From Pseudomonas chlororaphis (GTDB taxonomy: Bacteria > Pseudomonadota > Gammaproteobacteria > Pseudomonadales > Pseudomonadaceae), in assembly GCF_001921865.1 (NCBI RefSeq), contig NZ_MSCT01000002.1, positions 248,001 to 312,000 of the forward strand: a DNA stretch of 64,000 nucleotides, written 5' to 3'. Position numbers and translations under genes: made by a program. Numbering within the stretch: the first letter of the stretch is position 1; every line of letters begins with the position of its first letter. Positions 17,653 through 25,550 of the stretch are shown here, in pieces. The notes beneath the pieces are model-generated. The model saw only the letters and a program-made list of their open reading frames with translations. It was not told where the DNA came from and ran no database searches.

Positions 17653-18840
17653 ATGAGCCATTCCAACGGGGCCCTGCACGGCCTGAAAGTCATCGACCTC
17701 AGCCGGGTGCTGGGCGGTCCCTACTGCACCCAGGCCCTGGCCGACCACGGCGCCGACGTCATCAAGCTGGAGCCTTTGAGCGGCGACGAGACGCGTGGCT
17801 GGGGCCCGCCGTTCGAGGGCGCCGACGCGGCGTATTTCCGGGGCGTGAACCGCAACAAGCGGGGTATCGCCGTGGACCTGGCCCGGCCCGAAGGCATCGA
17901 GTTGCTGATGCACCTGCTCGAAGACGCCGACGTGCTGATCGAGAACTTCAAGCCCGGCACCCTGGAGCGCTGGGGCATCGGCTACGCCGAGGTGCTGAGC
18001 CAGCGTTTCCCGGCACTGATCCACTGCGCGGTGTCCGGGTTCGGCAGTGACGGCCCGTTGGGCGGGCTGCCCGGCTACGACGCGGTGATCCAGGCGATGG
18101 CCGGGCTGATGAGCGTCAACGGCGAAGCCGACGGCGGCCCGCTGCGCATCGGTCTGCCGATCGTCGACATGGTCACCGGGCTGAATGCCCTGGCCGGGGT
18201 TCTCCTGGCGCTCAACGAGCGTCAGCGCAGCGGCCTGGGGCAGTCCCTCGACATCACCTTGTACGACTGCGGCGTGTCCCTGCTGCATCCGCATCTGGCC
18301 AACTATTTCGCCGCCGGCAAGACCCCGCGGCGGACCGGCAACGCCCATCCGAATATTGCCCCCTACGACAGTTACCGCACCGGCACCGAGCCGATCTTCC
18401 TCGCGGTCGGCAACGACCGGCAGTTCGCCCGCCTGTGCGAGCGACTGGACGCCGCGCCGCTGCTGGACGATCCGCGCTTTGCCGACAACGGTCGCCGCTC
18501 GGTCAACCGCGAGGCCTTGAAACAAGCGCTGGAGGCGCGGCTGGCCGAACACGACGGCAACGCCCTGGCGCAGCAGTTGATCCGCCTGGGTGTGCCTTGC
18601 GGCTCGATTTCGTCGATCGACAAGGTGGTCGAGCATCCGCACACCCGGCATCGCGGGTTGCTGGTGGAGATCGGCGATTACCGGGGCGTGGGCTCGCCGG
18701 TCAAGTTGTCGCGCACCCCGGCCCGCTATCGCAGCGCCCCGCCGGCGCTGGGGGCGGATACCCGCGAGGTACTCAGGGAGCTGGGCCTCGACGGCGAGAC
18801 GATCGACTGGCTGTTCGAGCGCGGCGTGGTCCGCGGTTGA
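17653..18840 (+). CDS. CaiB/BaiF (family III) CoA transferase
   Basis: 395 residues from ATG 17653, preceded by GGCGGAGAC. Family III motifs: VIDLSRVLGGPYCTQALADHG, GADVIKLEP, and the catalytic Asp in LPIVDMVTGLNALAGVL near residue 170. Such enzymes move CoA from succinyl- or acetyl-CoA to a carboxylate; the group includes succinyl-CoA:glutarate CoA-transferases acting on C5-C6 dicarboxylates. No acyl-CoA ligase is in the operon, so this protein probably activates the substrate. Flanked by the dehydrogenase and hydratase genes. Confidence 0.9.
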   Translation: MSHSNGALHGLKVIDLSRVLGGPYCTQALADHGADVIKLEPLSGDETRGWGPPFEGADAAYFRGVNRNKRGIAVDLARPEGIELLMHLLEDADVLIENFKPGTLERWGIGYAEVLSQRFPALIHCAVSGFGSDGPLGGLPGYDAVIQAMAGLMSVNGEADGGPLRIGLPIVDMVTGLNALAGVLLALNERQRSGLGQSLDITLYDCGVSLLHPHLANYFAAGKTPRRTGNAHPNIAPYDSYRTGTEPIFLAVGNDRQFARLCERLDAAPLLDDPRFADNGRRSVNREALKQALEARLAEHDGNALAQQLIRLGVPCGSISSIDKVVEHPHTRHRGLLVEIGDYRGVGSPVKLSRTPARYRSAPPALGADTREVLRELGLDGETIDWLFERGVVRG

Positions 18841-18880
18841 AGGGCTGTGCGCCGGGCCCCTATCCGTATCAGGAGACTCC

Positions 18881-19675
18881 ATGAACTCTGAAACCGTTTG
18901 CCCTCAACCGCTGGTCCTGCTTGAGCGGCCTGCGCCGGGCGTGGCGCTGCTGCGGCTGAACCGTCCGCAGGCCCTCAACGCGCTGAACATGGCGCTGCGG
19001 GAGGAACTGGCCGAACACTTTCGCCGCCTGGACGACTGCCCACAGACCCGGGTGGTGGTGCTGACCGGTGGCGACTCGGTGTTCGCCGCCGGCGCCGACC
19101 TTGGCGAGCTGGTGGACGCCAGCGCGCTGCAACTCTATGCCCGCCACGCCGAGCGCCACTGGCAGGCCATTTCCGCGTGCCGCAAGCCGGTGATCGCGGC
19201 GGTCAATGGCTACGCCCTGGGCGGCGGTTGCGAGCTGGCGATGCATTGCGACCTGATCGTCGCCGGCAGCTCCGCGCGTTTTGCCCAGCCGGAAATCAAG
19301 GTTGGGGTGATGCCGGGCGCGGGCGGCACCCAGCGCCTGCTGCGCGCGGTCGGCAAGTTCCAGGCGCTGCGCCTGCTGCTCACCGGTTGCCAGGTGCCGG
19401 CCGACGAAGCGCTGCGCCTGGGGCTGGTCAGCGAGGTGGTGGCGGACCGCGAAACCCTGCCGCGCGCCCTGGCCCTGGCGAACACCATCGCCGGCATGCC
19501 GCCGCTGGCCGTGGCGCAGATCAAGGAAGTGCTGCTGGCCGGCATGGACATGCCCCTGGAGCAGGCGCTGGCGCTGGAGCGCAAGGCATTCCAATTGTTG
19601 TTCGGCTCCTTTGACCAGCGTGAAGGCATGCAGGCCTTTCTGCAGAAACGCAAACCGGAGTACCAGGGAAAATGA
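18881..19675 (+). CDS. Enoyl-CoA hydratase, PaaF-like
   Basis: 264 residues from ATG 18881 (AGGAG 8 bp upstream). Crotonase fold with oxyanion-hole motifs FAAGADLGEL and NGYALGGGCELAM; catalytic Glu in the latter and in GVMPGAGGTQRLLR. The C-terminus MQAFLQKRKPEYQGK closely resembles that of PaaF, the 2,3-dehydroadipyl-CoA hydratase of phenylacetate catabolism. It should add water to the enoyl-CoA made by the upstream dehydrogenase. Its stop overlaps the next start as ATGA. Confidence 0.92.
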   Translation: MNSETVCPQPLVLLERPAPGVALLRLNRPQALNALNMALREELAEHFRRLDDCPQTRVVVLTGGDSVFAAGADLGELVDASALQLYARHAERHWQAISACRKPVIAAVNGYALGGGCELAMHCDLIVAGSSARFAQPEIKVGVMPGAGGTQRLLRAVGKFQALRLLLTGCQVPADEALRLGLVSEVVADRETLPRALALANTIAGMPPLAVAQIKEVLLAGMDMPLEQALALERKAFQLLFGSFDQREGMQAFLQKRKPEYQGK

Positions 19676-21204
19676 CCGCTCAAGCACTGCAATCTATCGG
19701 GCTGGTCGGCACTGGTGCCATGGGCCAGGGCATCGCCCAGGTCATGGCGGCGGCCGGGTTCAGGGTCGCGCTGTTCGATGCGCGGCCAGGTGCCGCGAGC
19801 ACGGCGCGCGAGCAGCTGGCGACGGCATTCGCCCGGCAGATCGAAAAAAACCACCTCACCTCCCAGGCGGCGGCCGCGGCCCTGCATAACCTGGAGGTGG
19901 TCGACCACCTGGAGGCCTTGTGCGATTGCCAACTGGTGATCGAGGCGATCGTCGAAGACCTGGATGCCAAGCAACAGCTGTTCCGGCAGTTGGAGGACGT
20001 GCTGGACCCCGGTGCGATCCTGGCGAGCAATACCTCGTCGCTGTCGATCACCGCGATTGCCTCTGCCTGCCGCCACCCGGAGCGGGTCGCCGGGCTGCAT
20101 TTCTTCAATCCCGTGCCGCGCATGCGGATCGTCGAAGTGATCGACGGCCTGGCCACTGACAGCGAGGTCGGCGCGCGCTTGCAGGAACTGGTCCGGACCC
20201 TCGGTTATTACCCGGCCAGGGCCAAGGACTCCCCCGGGTTCATCGTCAACCATGCCGGGCGGGCCTTTGGCACCGAGGCCCTGCGTATCCTCAGCGAGGG
20301 CGTGGCCCCGGTATGGCTGATCGATGCGGTGCTGCGCGACAGCGCCGGTTTTGCCATGGGGCCGTTCGAGCTGCTCGACCTGATCGGCCTGGACGTCAGC
20401 GGGCCGGTGATGGAGTCGATCTACCACCAGTTCTATGAAGAACCGCGTTATCGACCGCACCCCGTGCTGCAGCTGATGCAGGCGGGCGGGCGCTTGGGCC
20501 GCAAGAGCGGGCAGGGCTTCTATGCCTATGGCGAGCCGGGCGGTACGCGGCGCCCACCGCAGGCCGTGCCGCAATACGCGGCACTGCCGAGCGTCTGGAT
20601 CGCCACCGACGATGAAGTTGGCAGAGTGCGTCTGCTGGCCCTGCTCGAACGCCTGGGCGTGCGGGTCGAGAACGGCTTGCGGCCGTCCGCCAGTGCCTTG
20701 TGCCTGGTGGCGCCGCTGGGCGACGACGCCAGCGAAGCGACCTTGCGCCATGCCGTGGACCCGGCGCGGACGGTGGCCATCGACACCTTGCCCGACCTCG
20801 ACCGCCAACGCTGCCTGATGCTCAACCCGGCGACCCGCGAAGACATGCAGCGCGCTGCCCATGCGCTGTTCAGCAGCGACGGCGGCACCGTGACGCTGAT
20901 CCGCGACAGCTGTGGGTTCATCGTCCAGCGCACCCTGGCCTCGATCGTCAACCTGGCCTGCGACATCGCCCAGCAGGGCATTGCCTCGGTGGCCGACATC
21001 GACGCGGCGGTGTGCCTGGGCCTGGGCTATCCGCTGGGGCCGCTGGAGTGGGGCGACCAATTGGGCCCCGGGCGCCTGTTGCAGATCCTCGAACGCATGC
21101 ATGGGCTCACCGGCGACCCGCGTTATCGCCCCAGCGTCTGGCTGCGGCGCCGCGCCCTGTTGGGCCTGTCCCTGCGCCATGGGGAAAACCCGATACCGGC
21201 CTGA
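19672..21204 (+). CDS. 3-hydroxyacyl-CoA dehydrogenase, PaaH-like, two C-terminal domains
   Basis: 510 residues. N-terminal NAD-binding Rossmann motif IGLVGTGAMGQGIAQ; catalytic His region LHFFNPVPRMRIVEVI; first C-terminal domain around 190-290 (GFIVNHAGRAFGTEALRI) and a second, degenerate one around 400-500 (GFIVQRTLASIVNLACDIAQQG). This double layout is that of PaaH-type 3-hydroxyadipyl-CoA dehydrogenases. Start overlaps the hydratase stop by four bases, so translation is coupled. Product would be the 3-oxoacyl-CoA used by the downstream thiolase. Confidence 0.93.
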   Translation: MTAQALQSIGLVGTGAMGQGIAQVMAAAGFRVALFDARPGAASTAREQLATAFARQIEKNHLTSQAAAAALHNLEVVDHLEALCDCQLVIEAIVEDLDAKQQLFRQLEDVLDPGAILASNTSSLSITAIASACRHPERVAGLHFFNPVPRMRIVEVIDGLATDSEVGARLQELVRTLGYYPARAKDSPGFIVNHAGRAFGTEALRILSEGVAPVWLIDAVLRDSAGFAMGPFELLDLIGLDVSGPVMESIYHQFYEEPRYRPHPVLQLMQAGGRLGRKSGQGFYAYGEPGGTRRPPQAVPQYAALPSVWIATDDEVGRVRLLALLERLGVRVENGLRPSASALCLVAPLGDDASEATLRHAVDPARTVAIDTLPDLDRQRCLMLNPATREDMQRAAHALFSSDGGTVTLIRDSCGFIVQRTLASIVNLACDIAQQGIASVADIDAAVCLGLGYPLGPLEWGDQLGPGRLLQILERMHGLTGDPRYRPSVWLRRRALLGLSLRHGENPIPA

Positions 21205-21239
21205 GGCCTGCTGCCCCTTATCCCTGCGAGAGTCTTGTC

Positions 21240-22442
21240 ATGCTTGATGCCTATATCTACAGCGGCTTGCGAACCCCTTTCGGCCGCTATGCCGGCAGCC
21301 TTGCCGGCGTGCGTCCGGACGATCTGGTGGGGCCTTTGCTGGCGCGCCTGCTGGAGACCTCGGGGTTGCCGGTCGAGGCGCTGGAAGAGGTGATCCTCGG
21401 GTGCACCAACCAGGCCGGCGAGGACAGCCGCAACCTGGCGCGCAATGCTCTGCTCAGCGCCGGCCTGCCCTGGCGCGTGCCCGGGCAGACGGTCAACCGC
21501 CTGTGCGCCAGCGGCCTGTCGGCAGTGATCGACGCGGCCCGGGCGATCACCTGCGGCGAGGGCCGCTTGTACCTGGCCGGCGGCGTCGAAAGCATGTCCC
21601 GGGCGCCCTTCGTCATGGCCAAGGCCGAAAGCGCCTACGGCCGGAACCTGGAGGTGGCCGACAGCACCATCGGCGCGCGCTTCGCCAACCCGCGGCTGGT
21701 GCAGCGCTACGGCAACCACAGCATGCCCGAGACCGGCGACAACCTGGCCCGTCGGTTTGCCATCGGCCGCGAGGACGCCGACCGTTTCGCCGCCGCGTCC
21801 CAGGCGCGTTACCAGGCGGCCTTGCGGGCCGGGGTGCTGGACGGCGAGATCCTGCCGGTGCAGGTGCCGGTCGGGCGCAAGGGCCTGACCACATCGGTCG
21901 AGCATGACGAACACCCGCGGCCGCAGTCCGACCTGGCGTCGCTGGCGCGCCTGCCCACGCTGTTCGCCGAGGGCGTGGTGACGGCGGGCAATGCCTCGGG
22001 AATCAACGACGGCGCGGCGGTGCTGCTGCTCGGCGATCGGGAAATCGGTCTCGAACACGGGGTGCGGCCGCTGGCGCGGATTCTTTCGGCGGCGGCGGTC
22101 GGGGTCGAGCCACAGTTCATGGGCATCGGTCCGCACACGGCCATTCTGCTGGCGCTGCAACGGGCGCGTATCGGCCTGGAGCAGCTCGACCTGATCGAGA
22201 TCAACGAGGCGTTCGCACCCCAGGTGCTGGCCTGTCTCAAGGCCCTGGACCTGGATTTCGACGACCCGCGGGTCAACCCCTGCGGCGGCGCCATCGCCAT
22301 CGGCCACCCGCTGGGGGCGTCCGGGGCCCGCCTGGCGTTGAGCGCTTGCCGTACCTTGCAGCGCAACCATCAGCGTTATGCCGTGGTCAGCCTGTGCGTC
22401 GGCGTCGGCCAGGGCGTGGCCATGGTGATCGAGCGCGCCTGA
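21240..22442 (+). CDS. Thiolase, 3-oxoadipyl-CoA thiolase type (PcaF/PaaJ-like)
   Basis: 400 residues from ATG 21240. Active-site Cys in VNRLCASGLSAV, NEAFAPQVLA, His in GGAIAIGHPLGASG and second Cys in SLCVGVGQG. The N-terminal GCTNQAGEDSRNLARNALL matches the subgroup of beta-ketoadipyl-CoA thiolases (PcaF, PaaJ) rather than FadA or PhaA. It would split a 3-oxoacyl-CoA into acetyl-CoA and a shortened acyl-CoA (succinyl-CoA if the substrate is C6). Last gene of the operon; it converges on the DUF4124 gene 21 bp later. Confidence 0.93.
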   Translation: MLDAYIYSGLRTPFGRYAGSLAGVRPDDLVGPLLARLLETSGLPVEALEEVILGCTNQAGEDSRNLARNALLSAGLPWRVPGQTVNRLCASGLSAVIDAARAITCGEGRLYLAGGVESMSRAPFVMAKAESAYGRNLEVADSTIGARFANPRLVQRYGNHSMPETGDNLARRFAIGREDADRFAAASQARYQAALRAGVLDGEILPVQVPVGRKGLTTSVEHDEHPRPQSDLASLARLPTLFAEGVVTAGNASGINDGAAVLLLGDREIGLEHGVRPLARILSAAAVGVEPQFMGIGPHTAILLALQRARIGLEQLDLIEINEAFAPQVLACLKALDLDFDDPRVNPCGGAIAIGHPLGASGARLALSACRTLQRNHQRYAVVSLCVGVGQGVAMVIERA

Positions 22443-22463
22443 GCGGTTCGCCCCGCTAATGCT

Positions 22464-22979
22464 TCAGGGCCGATGCGTCCGTAGCAGGGTGAAGGTCAGC
22501 GCCGGGCTTTGTTGCACCACTCGCTCGCCATCGAGCACCTGCACCGCCAGGCGGTGCTCGCCGCGGTCGATGTCCCGCAGTGGCAGGCTCGGCAGGTGGC
22601 CGGCTTGGCCGTAGGGCTGGCCGTCGAGCTGCAGGCGCAGGCGATGTTCGCTGCGCAGGCGCGGTTGCAGGCGCACCTCGACCGTGAAGGCGCCGTTGTT
22701 GGCGCGCACCACGCCGCCGTCCGGCACGCCGCTCAGTTCGAGAGTGCTATAGATCGGCGCGCTGGCTTGCGGCGTCGCGGTCTTCTCGGTGCCGGGTGTC
22801 GGCGTGAGCCGGGGCGCGGCGCTGCGGTTCGGCGGGCTTGGCTCGACGACCTGGCTCGGTACGCCGGCGGGCGGCCGGTCGCTGTAGGCGGCGTTGCCGT
22901 TGGCATCGGTGTAGCGATAGATCTGCGCCGCGGCCGGCAGGCTGGCCAGCAACAACAGATAGAGACAGTACGAACGCAT
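22464..22979 (-). CDS. DUF4124 domain protein, exported
   Basis: 171 residues from ATG 22979. Signal peptide (SYCLYLLLLASLPAAA) then the DUF4124 motif IYRYTDANGNAAYSDRPP. A Pro/Ser/Thr-rich linker follows and a beta-rich C-terminal part (EVRLQPRLRSEHRLRLQLDGQP... HRLAVQVLDGERVVQQS) that looks like an Ig-like fold. Function unknown. Pseudomonads commonly have such genes between glnA and ntrBC; in this genome it is separated from ntrBC by the catabolic block. Confidence 0.85.
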   Translation of the reverse strand: MRSYCLYLLLLASLPAAAQIYRYTDANGNAAYSDRPPAGVPSQVVEPSPPNRSAAPRLTPTPGTEKTATPQASAPIYSTLELSGVPDGGVVRANNGAFTVEVRLQPRLRSEHRLRLQLDGQPYGQAGHLPSLPLRDIDRGEHRLAVQVLDGERVVQQSPALTFTLLRTHRP

Positions 22980-23067
22980 GATGGCTTTCCCGGGGCGTCG
23001 GGCCTGCGGCTTCACAGGCGAAAGTGCCTCCAGCATAGAGCCGCGGACCGCGCCCGGGTTCGCCGCT

Positions 23068-23616
23068 TCAACCTTTGAACACACAAAGCTCGGCTGTGGC
23101 ACGGACCAGCGCCAGTTGGCGCAGCGCTGTGCGGTCGCCGTCGTGGCTGGCCCGGGCCAGCCATTGCGGGCACTGCGGGTCGTGGCGATAGGGGCCGAAG
23201 TCGGCCAGTTGTTGCAGCAGGCGTTTTTGTAACCGATCGAGTTGTGGGCGGATCTGCCCCACCAGATCCGGGCGCGGAGCGTCCGGTGCCTGGCCTTGCA
23301 GGGTCCATTCGGACAAGCGGGCGTACTGCACCAGTTTGTTGGCCTCGATCTGCGCGGCGAAAAACTGTTCCACCGTCGCGCCGTCGAGCGTGTACTCCGC
23401 CGCCTGGGCCACCGCGCCGGCAATCACTTCGCGCTCGCGCGGGCGGTCTTCCACGGCCTTGTGGCTGTCCCATTTGCTCAGGGCCACCTGGTCGGCGATG
23501 GCTAGGCGTTCTTCGATGCTGCCCAACAGCGGGGCGAGCGAGGCGGGTTCGGCGTGGGCGGTTCCGGCGAGCAGGGCGGCGCACAGGGCCAGGCAGGTTT
23601 TGATCGGGGAGGGCAT
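23068..23616 (-). CDS. Periplasmic chorismate mutase, AroQ-gamma type
   Basis: 182 residues. Signal peptide MPSPIKTCLALCAALLAGTAHA. The mature protein has the AroQ helix signature IADQVALSKWDSHKAVEDRPRE with the active-site Arg, Lys, Asp and Arg, and a C-terminal extension with two Cys (DPQCPQW and ELCVFKG) that can form a disulfide, as in secreted chorismate mutases of P. aeruginosa and Mycobacterium. It converts chorismate to prephenate outside the cytoplasm, which is puzzling because chorismate is cytoplasmic; a periplasmic phenylalanine route is the usual explanation. Lies between the DUF4124 gene and glnA. Confidence 0.88.
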   Translation of the reverse strand: MPSPIKTCLALCAALLAGTAHAEPASLAPLLGSIEERLAIADQVALSKWDSHKAVEDRPREREVIAGAVAQAAEYTLDGATVEQFFAAQIEANKLVQYARLSEWTLQGQAPDAPRPDLVGQIRPQLDRLQKRLLQQLADFGPYRHDPQCPQWLARASHDGDRTALRQLALVRATAELCVFKG

Positions 23617-23678
23617 GGAGGGCCTCGGTAATGAGGTGAGTGAGGGATTTTTAGCGCGAGCAAGGACGGCACTAAACC

Positions 23679-23725
23679 TGTAGGCGCGAGCTCGCGATAG
23701 CGATCTTCCAGGCGCGCACTATCGC
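23679..23725. repeat. Degenerate REP-type element
   Basis: TGTAGGCGCGAGCTCGCGATAG followed by a partial inverted copy (GCGCACTATCGC), related to the GTAGGAGCGAGC family but shorter. Confidence 0.45.
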
Positions 23726-23745
23726 AAGGGATCAGGCCAATGGGC

Positions 23746-23784
23746 AAAAAAAAGCCCCGGCTCGAAAGAGCCGGGGCTTTTTCA
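23746..23784 (-). terminator. Rho-independent terminator of glnA
   Basis: Minus strand AAAGCCCCGGCTC, TTTC loop, GAGCCGGGGCTTTTTTTT directly downstream of glnA: a 12-bp stem and eight T. Confidence 0.95.
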
Positions 23785-23813
23785 TTCACGCCGCGTATCG
23801 CGGCGCTACCGGA

Positions 23814-25220
23814 TCAGCAGCTGTAGTACAGCTCGTATTCCAGTGGGTGTACGAAGGTACGGACCTTGATTTCTTCTTCGCTTTTCAGGGCGATGTAAGC
23901 GTCGATGAAGTCGTCGCTGAAAACGCCGCCTTTGGTCAGGAACGCACGACCTTTGTCCAGCTCTTCCAGGGCTTCTTTCAGGCTGCCGCAAACTTGTGGG
24001 ATCTCTTTGGCCTCTTCAGGCGGCAGGTCGTACAGGTTTTTGTCGGCGGCGTCGCCAGGGTGGATCTTGTTCTGGATACCGTCCAGGCCAGCCATCAGCA
24101 GGGCGGCGAAGCCCAGGTACGGGTTGGCAGCCGGGTCCGGGAAGCGGGCTTCGATACGACGGGCGCGAGGGCTGGAGACGTAAGGAATACGGATCGAGGC
24201 GGAACGGTTGCGCGCCGAGTAGGCCAGCATGACCGGCGCTTCGAAACCTGGGACCAGACGCTTGTAGGAGTTGGTCGACGGGTTGGTGAAGCCGTTCAGG
24301 GCCTTACCGTGCTTGATGATGCCGCCGATGAAGTACAGGGCGGTATCGGACAGGCCGGCATAACCTTCGCCAGCGAAGGTGTTCTTGCCATCTTTGGCGA
24401 TGGACAGGTGAACGTGCATGCCCGAGCCGTTGTCGCCGTACAGAGGCTTAGGCATGAAGGTCGCAGTGCGGCCGTAGGCAACGGCGACGTTGTGCACGCA
24501 GTACTTCAGGGTCTGGACTTCGTCAGCCTTGGCAACCAGGGTGTTGAACTTCACACCGATTTCGTTCTGGCCGGCAGTGGCCACTTCGTGGTGGTGCACT
24601 TCGATGACCAGGCCCATTTCTTCCATGGCGTTGCACATGGAGGTACGGATTTCGTGGTCGTGGTCGAACGGTGGAACCGGGAAGTAGCCGCCTTTGATAC
24701 CTGGACGGTGGCCATGGTTGCCGCCTTCCACGTCCTGGTCGGACATCCACGAACCCTGGTCGGAGAAGATCTTGAACATCGAGCCGGAGATGTCGGACTT
24801 GAACTTCACTTGGTCGAAGATGAAGAACTCAGGCTCCGGGCCTACGAATACGGTGTCGCCGATACCGGTGGACTTCAGGTATTCCTCGGCACGCTTGGCG
24901 ATCGCGCGCGGGTCGCGGTCGTAGCCTTGCATGGTCGAAGGCTCGATCACGTCGCAGACCAGGATCAGGGTCGGCTCTTCGGTGAACGGGTCGAGTACGG
25001 CGGTGGAGTCGTCCGGCATCAGGATCATGTCGGAGGCTTCGATGCCTTTCCAGCCAGCGATGGAGGAACCGTCGAACATCTTGCCTTCTTCGAAGAAGGC
25101 TTCATCCAGGGCATCACGAGCCGGCATGGTCACGTGATGTTGAGTGCCCTTGGTGTCAGTGAAGCGCAGATCAATCCATTTGACGTCATGATCTTTGATG
25201 AGTTGAACCGACTTCGACAT
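23814..25220 (-). CDS. glnA: Glutamine synthetase type I
   Basis: 468 residues from ATG 25220, standard length. Makes glutamine from glutamate, ammonia and ATP; dodecameric, cytoplasmic. Motifs: [12 protein letters not shown], metal-binding [13 protein letters not shown] and [11 protein letters not shown]-binding [10 protein letters not shown], and the adenylylation site with Tyr in [10 protein letters not shown] (about residue 398), so it is regulated by GlnE. Expression is under a sigma-54 promoter with two NtrC boxes upstream. Single gene transcript ended by a strong terminator. Confidence 0.99.
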   Translation of the reverse strand: MSKSVQLIKDHDVKWIDLRFTDTKGTQHHVTMPARDALDEAFFEEGKMFDGSSIAGWKGIEASDMILMPDDSTAVLDPFTEEPTLILVCDVIEPSTMQGYDRDPRAIAKRAEEYLKSTGIGDTVFVGPEPEFFIFDQVKFKSDISGSMFKIFSDQGSWMSDQDVEGGNHGHRPGIKGGYFPVPPFDHDHEIRTSMCNAMEEMGLVIEVHHHEVATAGQNEIGVKFNTLVAKADEVQTLKYCVHNVAVAYGRTATFMPKPLYGDNGSGMHVHLSIAKDGKNTFAGEGYAGLSDTALYFIGGIIKHGKALNGFTNPSTNSYKRLVPGFEAPVMLAYSARNRSASIRIPYVSSPRARRIEARFPDPAANPYLGFAALLMAGLDGIQNKIHPGDAADKNLYDLPPEEAKEIPQVCGSLKEALEELDKGRAFLTKGGVFSDDFIDAYIALKSEEEIKVRTFVHPLEYELYYSC

Positions 25221-25318
25221 AGTGTCCTCCGGGTGGCTTCGGGCGAGTGTTGGTATGCCCTTAGAATGTGGGTGATGCCGGCGCAGATACTCTGCCATGG
25301 CAACCTGCCTCACAAGGG

Positions 25319-25334
25319 AGCAAATTGCATGCCA
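25319..25334 (-). promoter_or_regulatory. Sigma-54 promoter of glnA
   Basis: Minus strand TGGCATGCAATTTGCT fits TGGCAC-N5-TTGCW with one change, with GG and GC correctly spaced. Start of transcription predicted near 25308, giving an ~88-nt leader. Confidence 0.92.
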
Positions 25335-25393
25335 GTGCCCTGAGTTGGGTTTTATGCCCCAAACTCACGCATTTCAGGGGGTGTTTTGGGCAA

Positions 25394-25454
25394 ATCGGCA
25401 AAATGGCGCACCGCAATGTTGCGTTTTTATCTGGTAATGACCTGTTTTGGTGCA
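25394..25454. promoter_or_regulatory. Two NtrC boxes upstream of glnA
   Basis: TGACCTGTTTTGGTGCA (25438-25454; 13/17 to the consensus) and, on the minus strand, TGCGCCATTTTGCCGAT (25394-25410; 12/17). Their centres lie about 138 and 94 bp upstream of the predicted start and 44 bp (four helical turns) apart, close to the E. coli glnAp2 layout. They fall in the 330-bp glnA-thiI gap, which otherwise contains only promoter elements. Confidence 0.75.
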
Positions 25455-25479
25455 CGAAAAACCAGATGCAGATTAATTG

Positions 25480-25508
25480 GTTAAACCTTGAGCAATTTCC
25501 GCTATAAT
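25480..25508 (+). promoter_or_regulatory. Candidate sigma-70 promoter of thiI
   Basis: A perfect TATAAT at 25503-25508, 43 bp upstream of the thiI ATG. The -35 region (GTTAAA, 17 bp upstream) is weak. Confidence 0.5.
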
Positions 25509-25550
25509 CCGCGCCCCCCTTTTTCGGCTGGCCCAGCGCGCGCTGTTTTC

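Noticed and set aside
13269..22441. The catabolic block as a recent genomic island
   Set aside because: No integrase, transposase, tRNA edge or repeat at its borders, and GC and codon use look like the neighbours.
25488..25550. A longer thiI start (ATG at 25488)
   Set aside because: It would begin upstream of the TATAAT element and add 21 residues absent from the family; ATG 25551 gives the conserved N-terminus.
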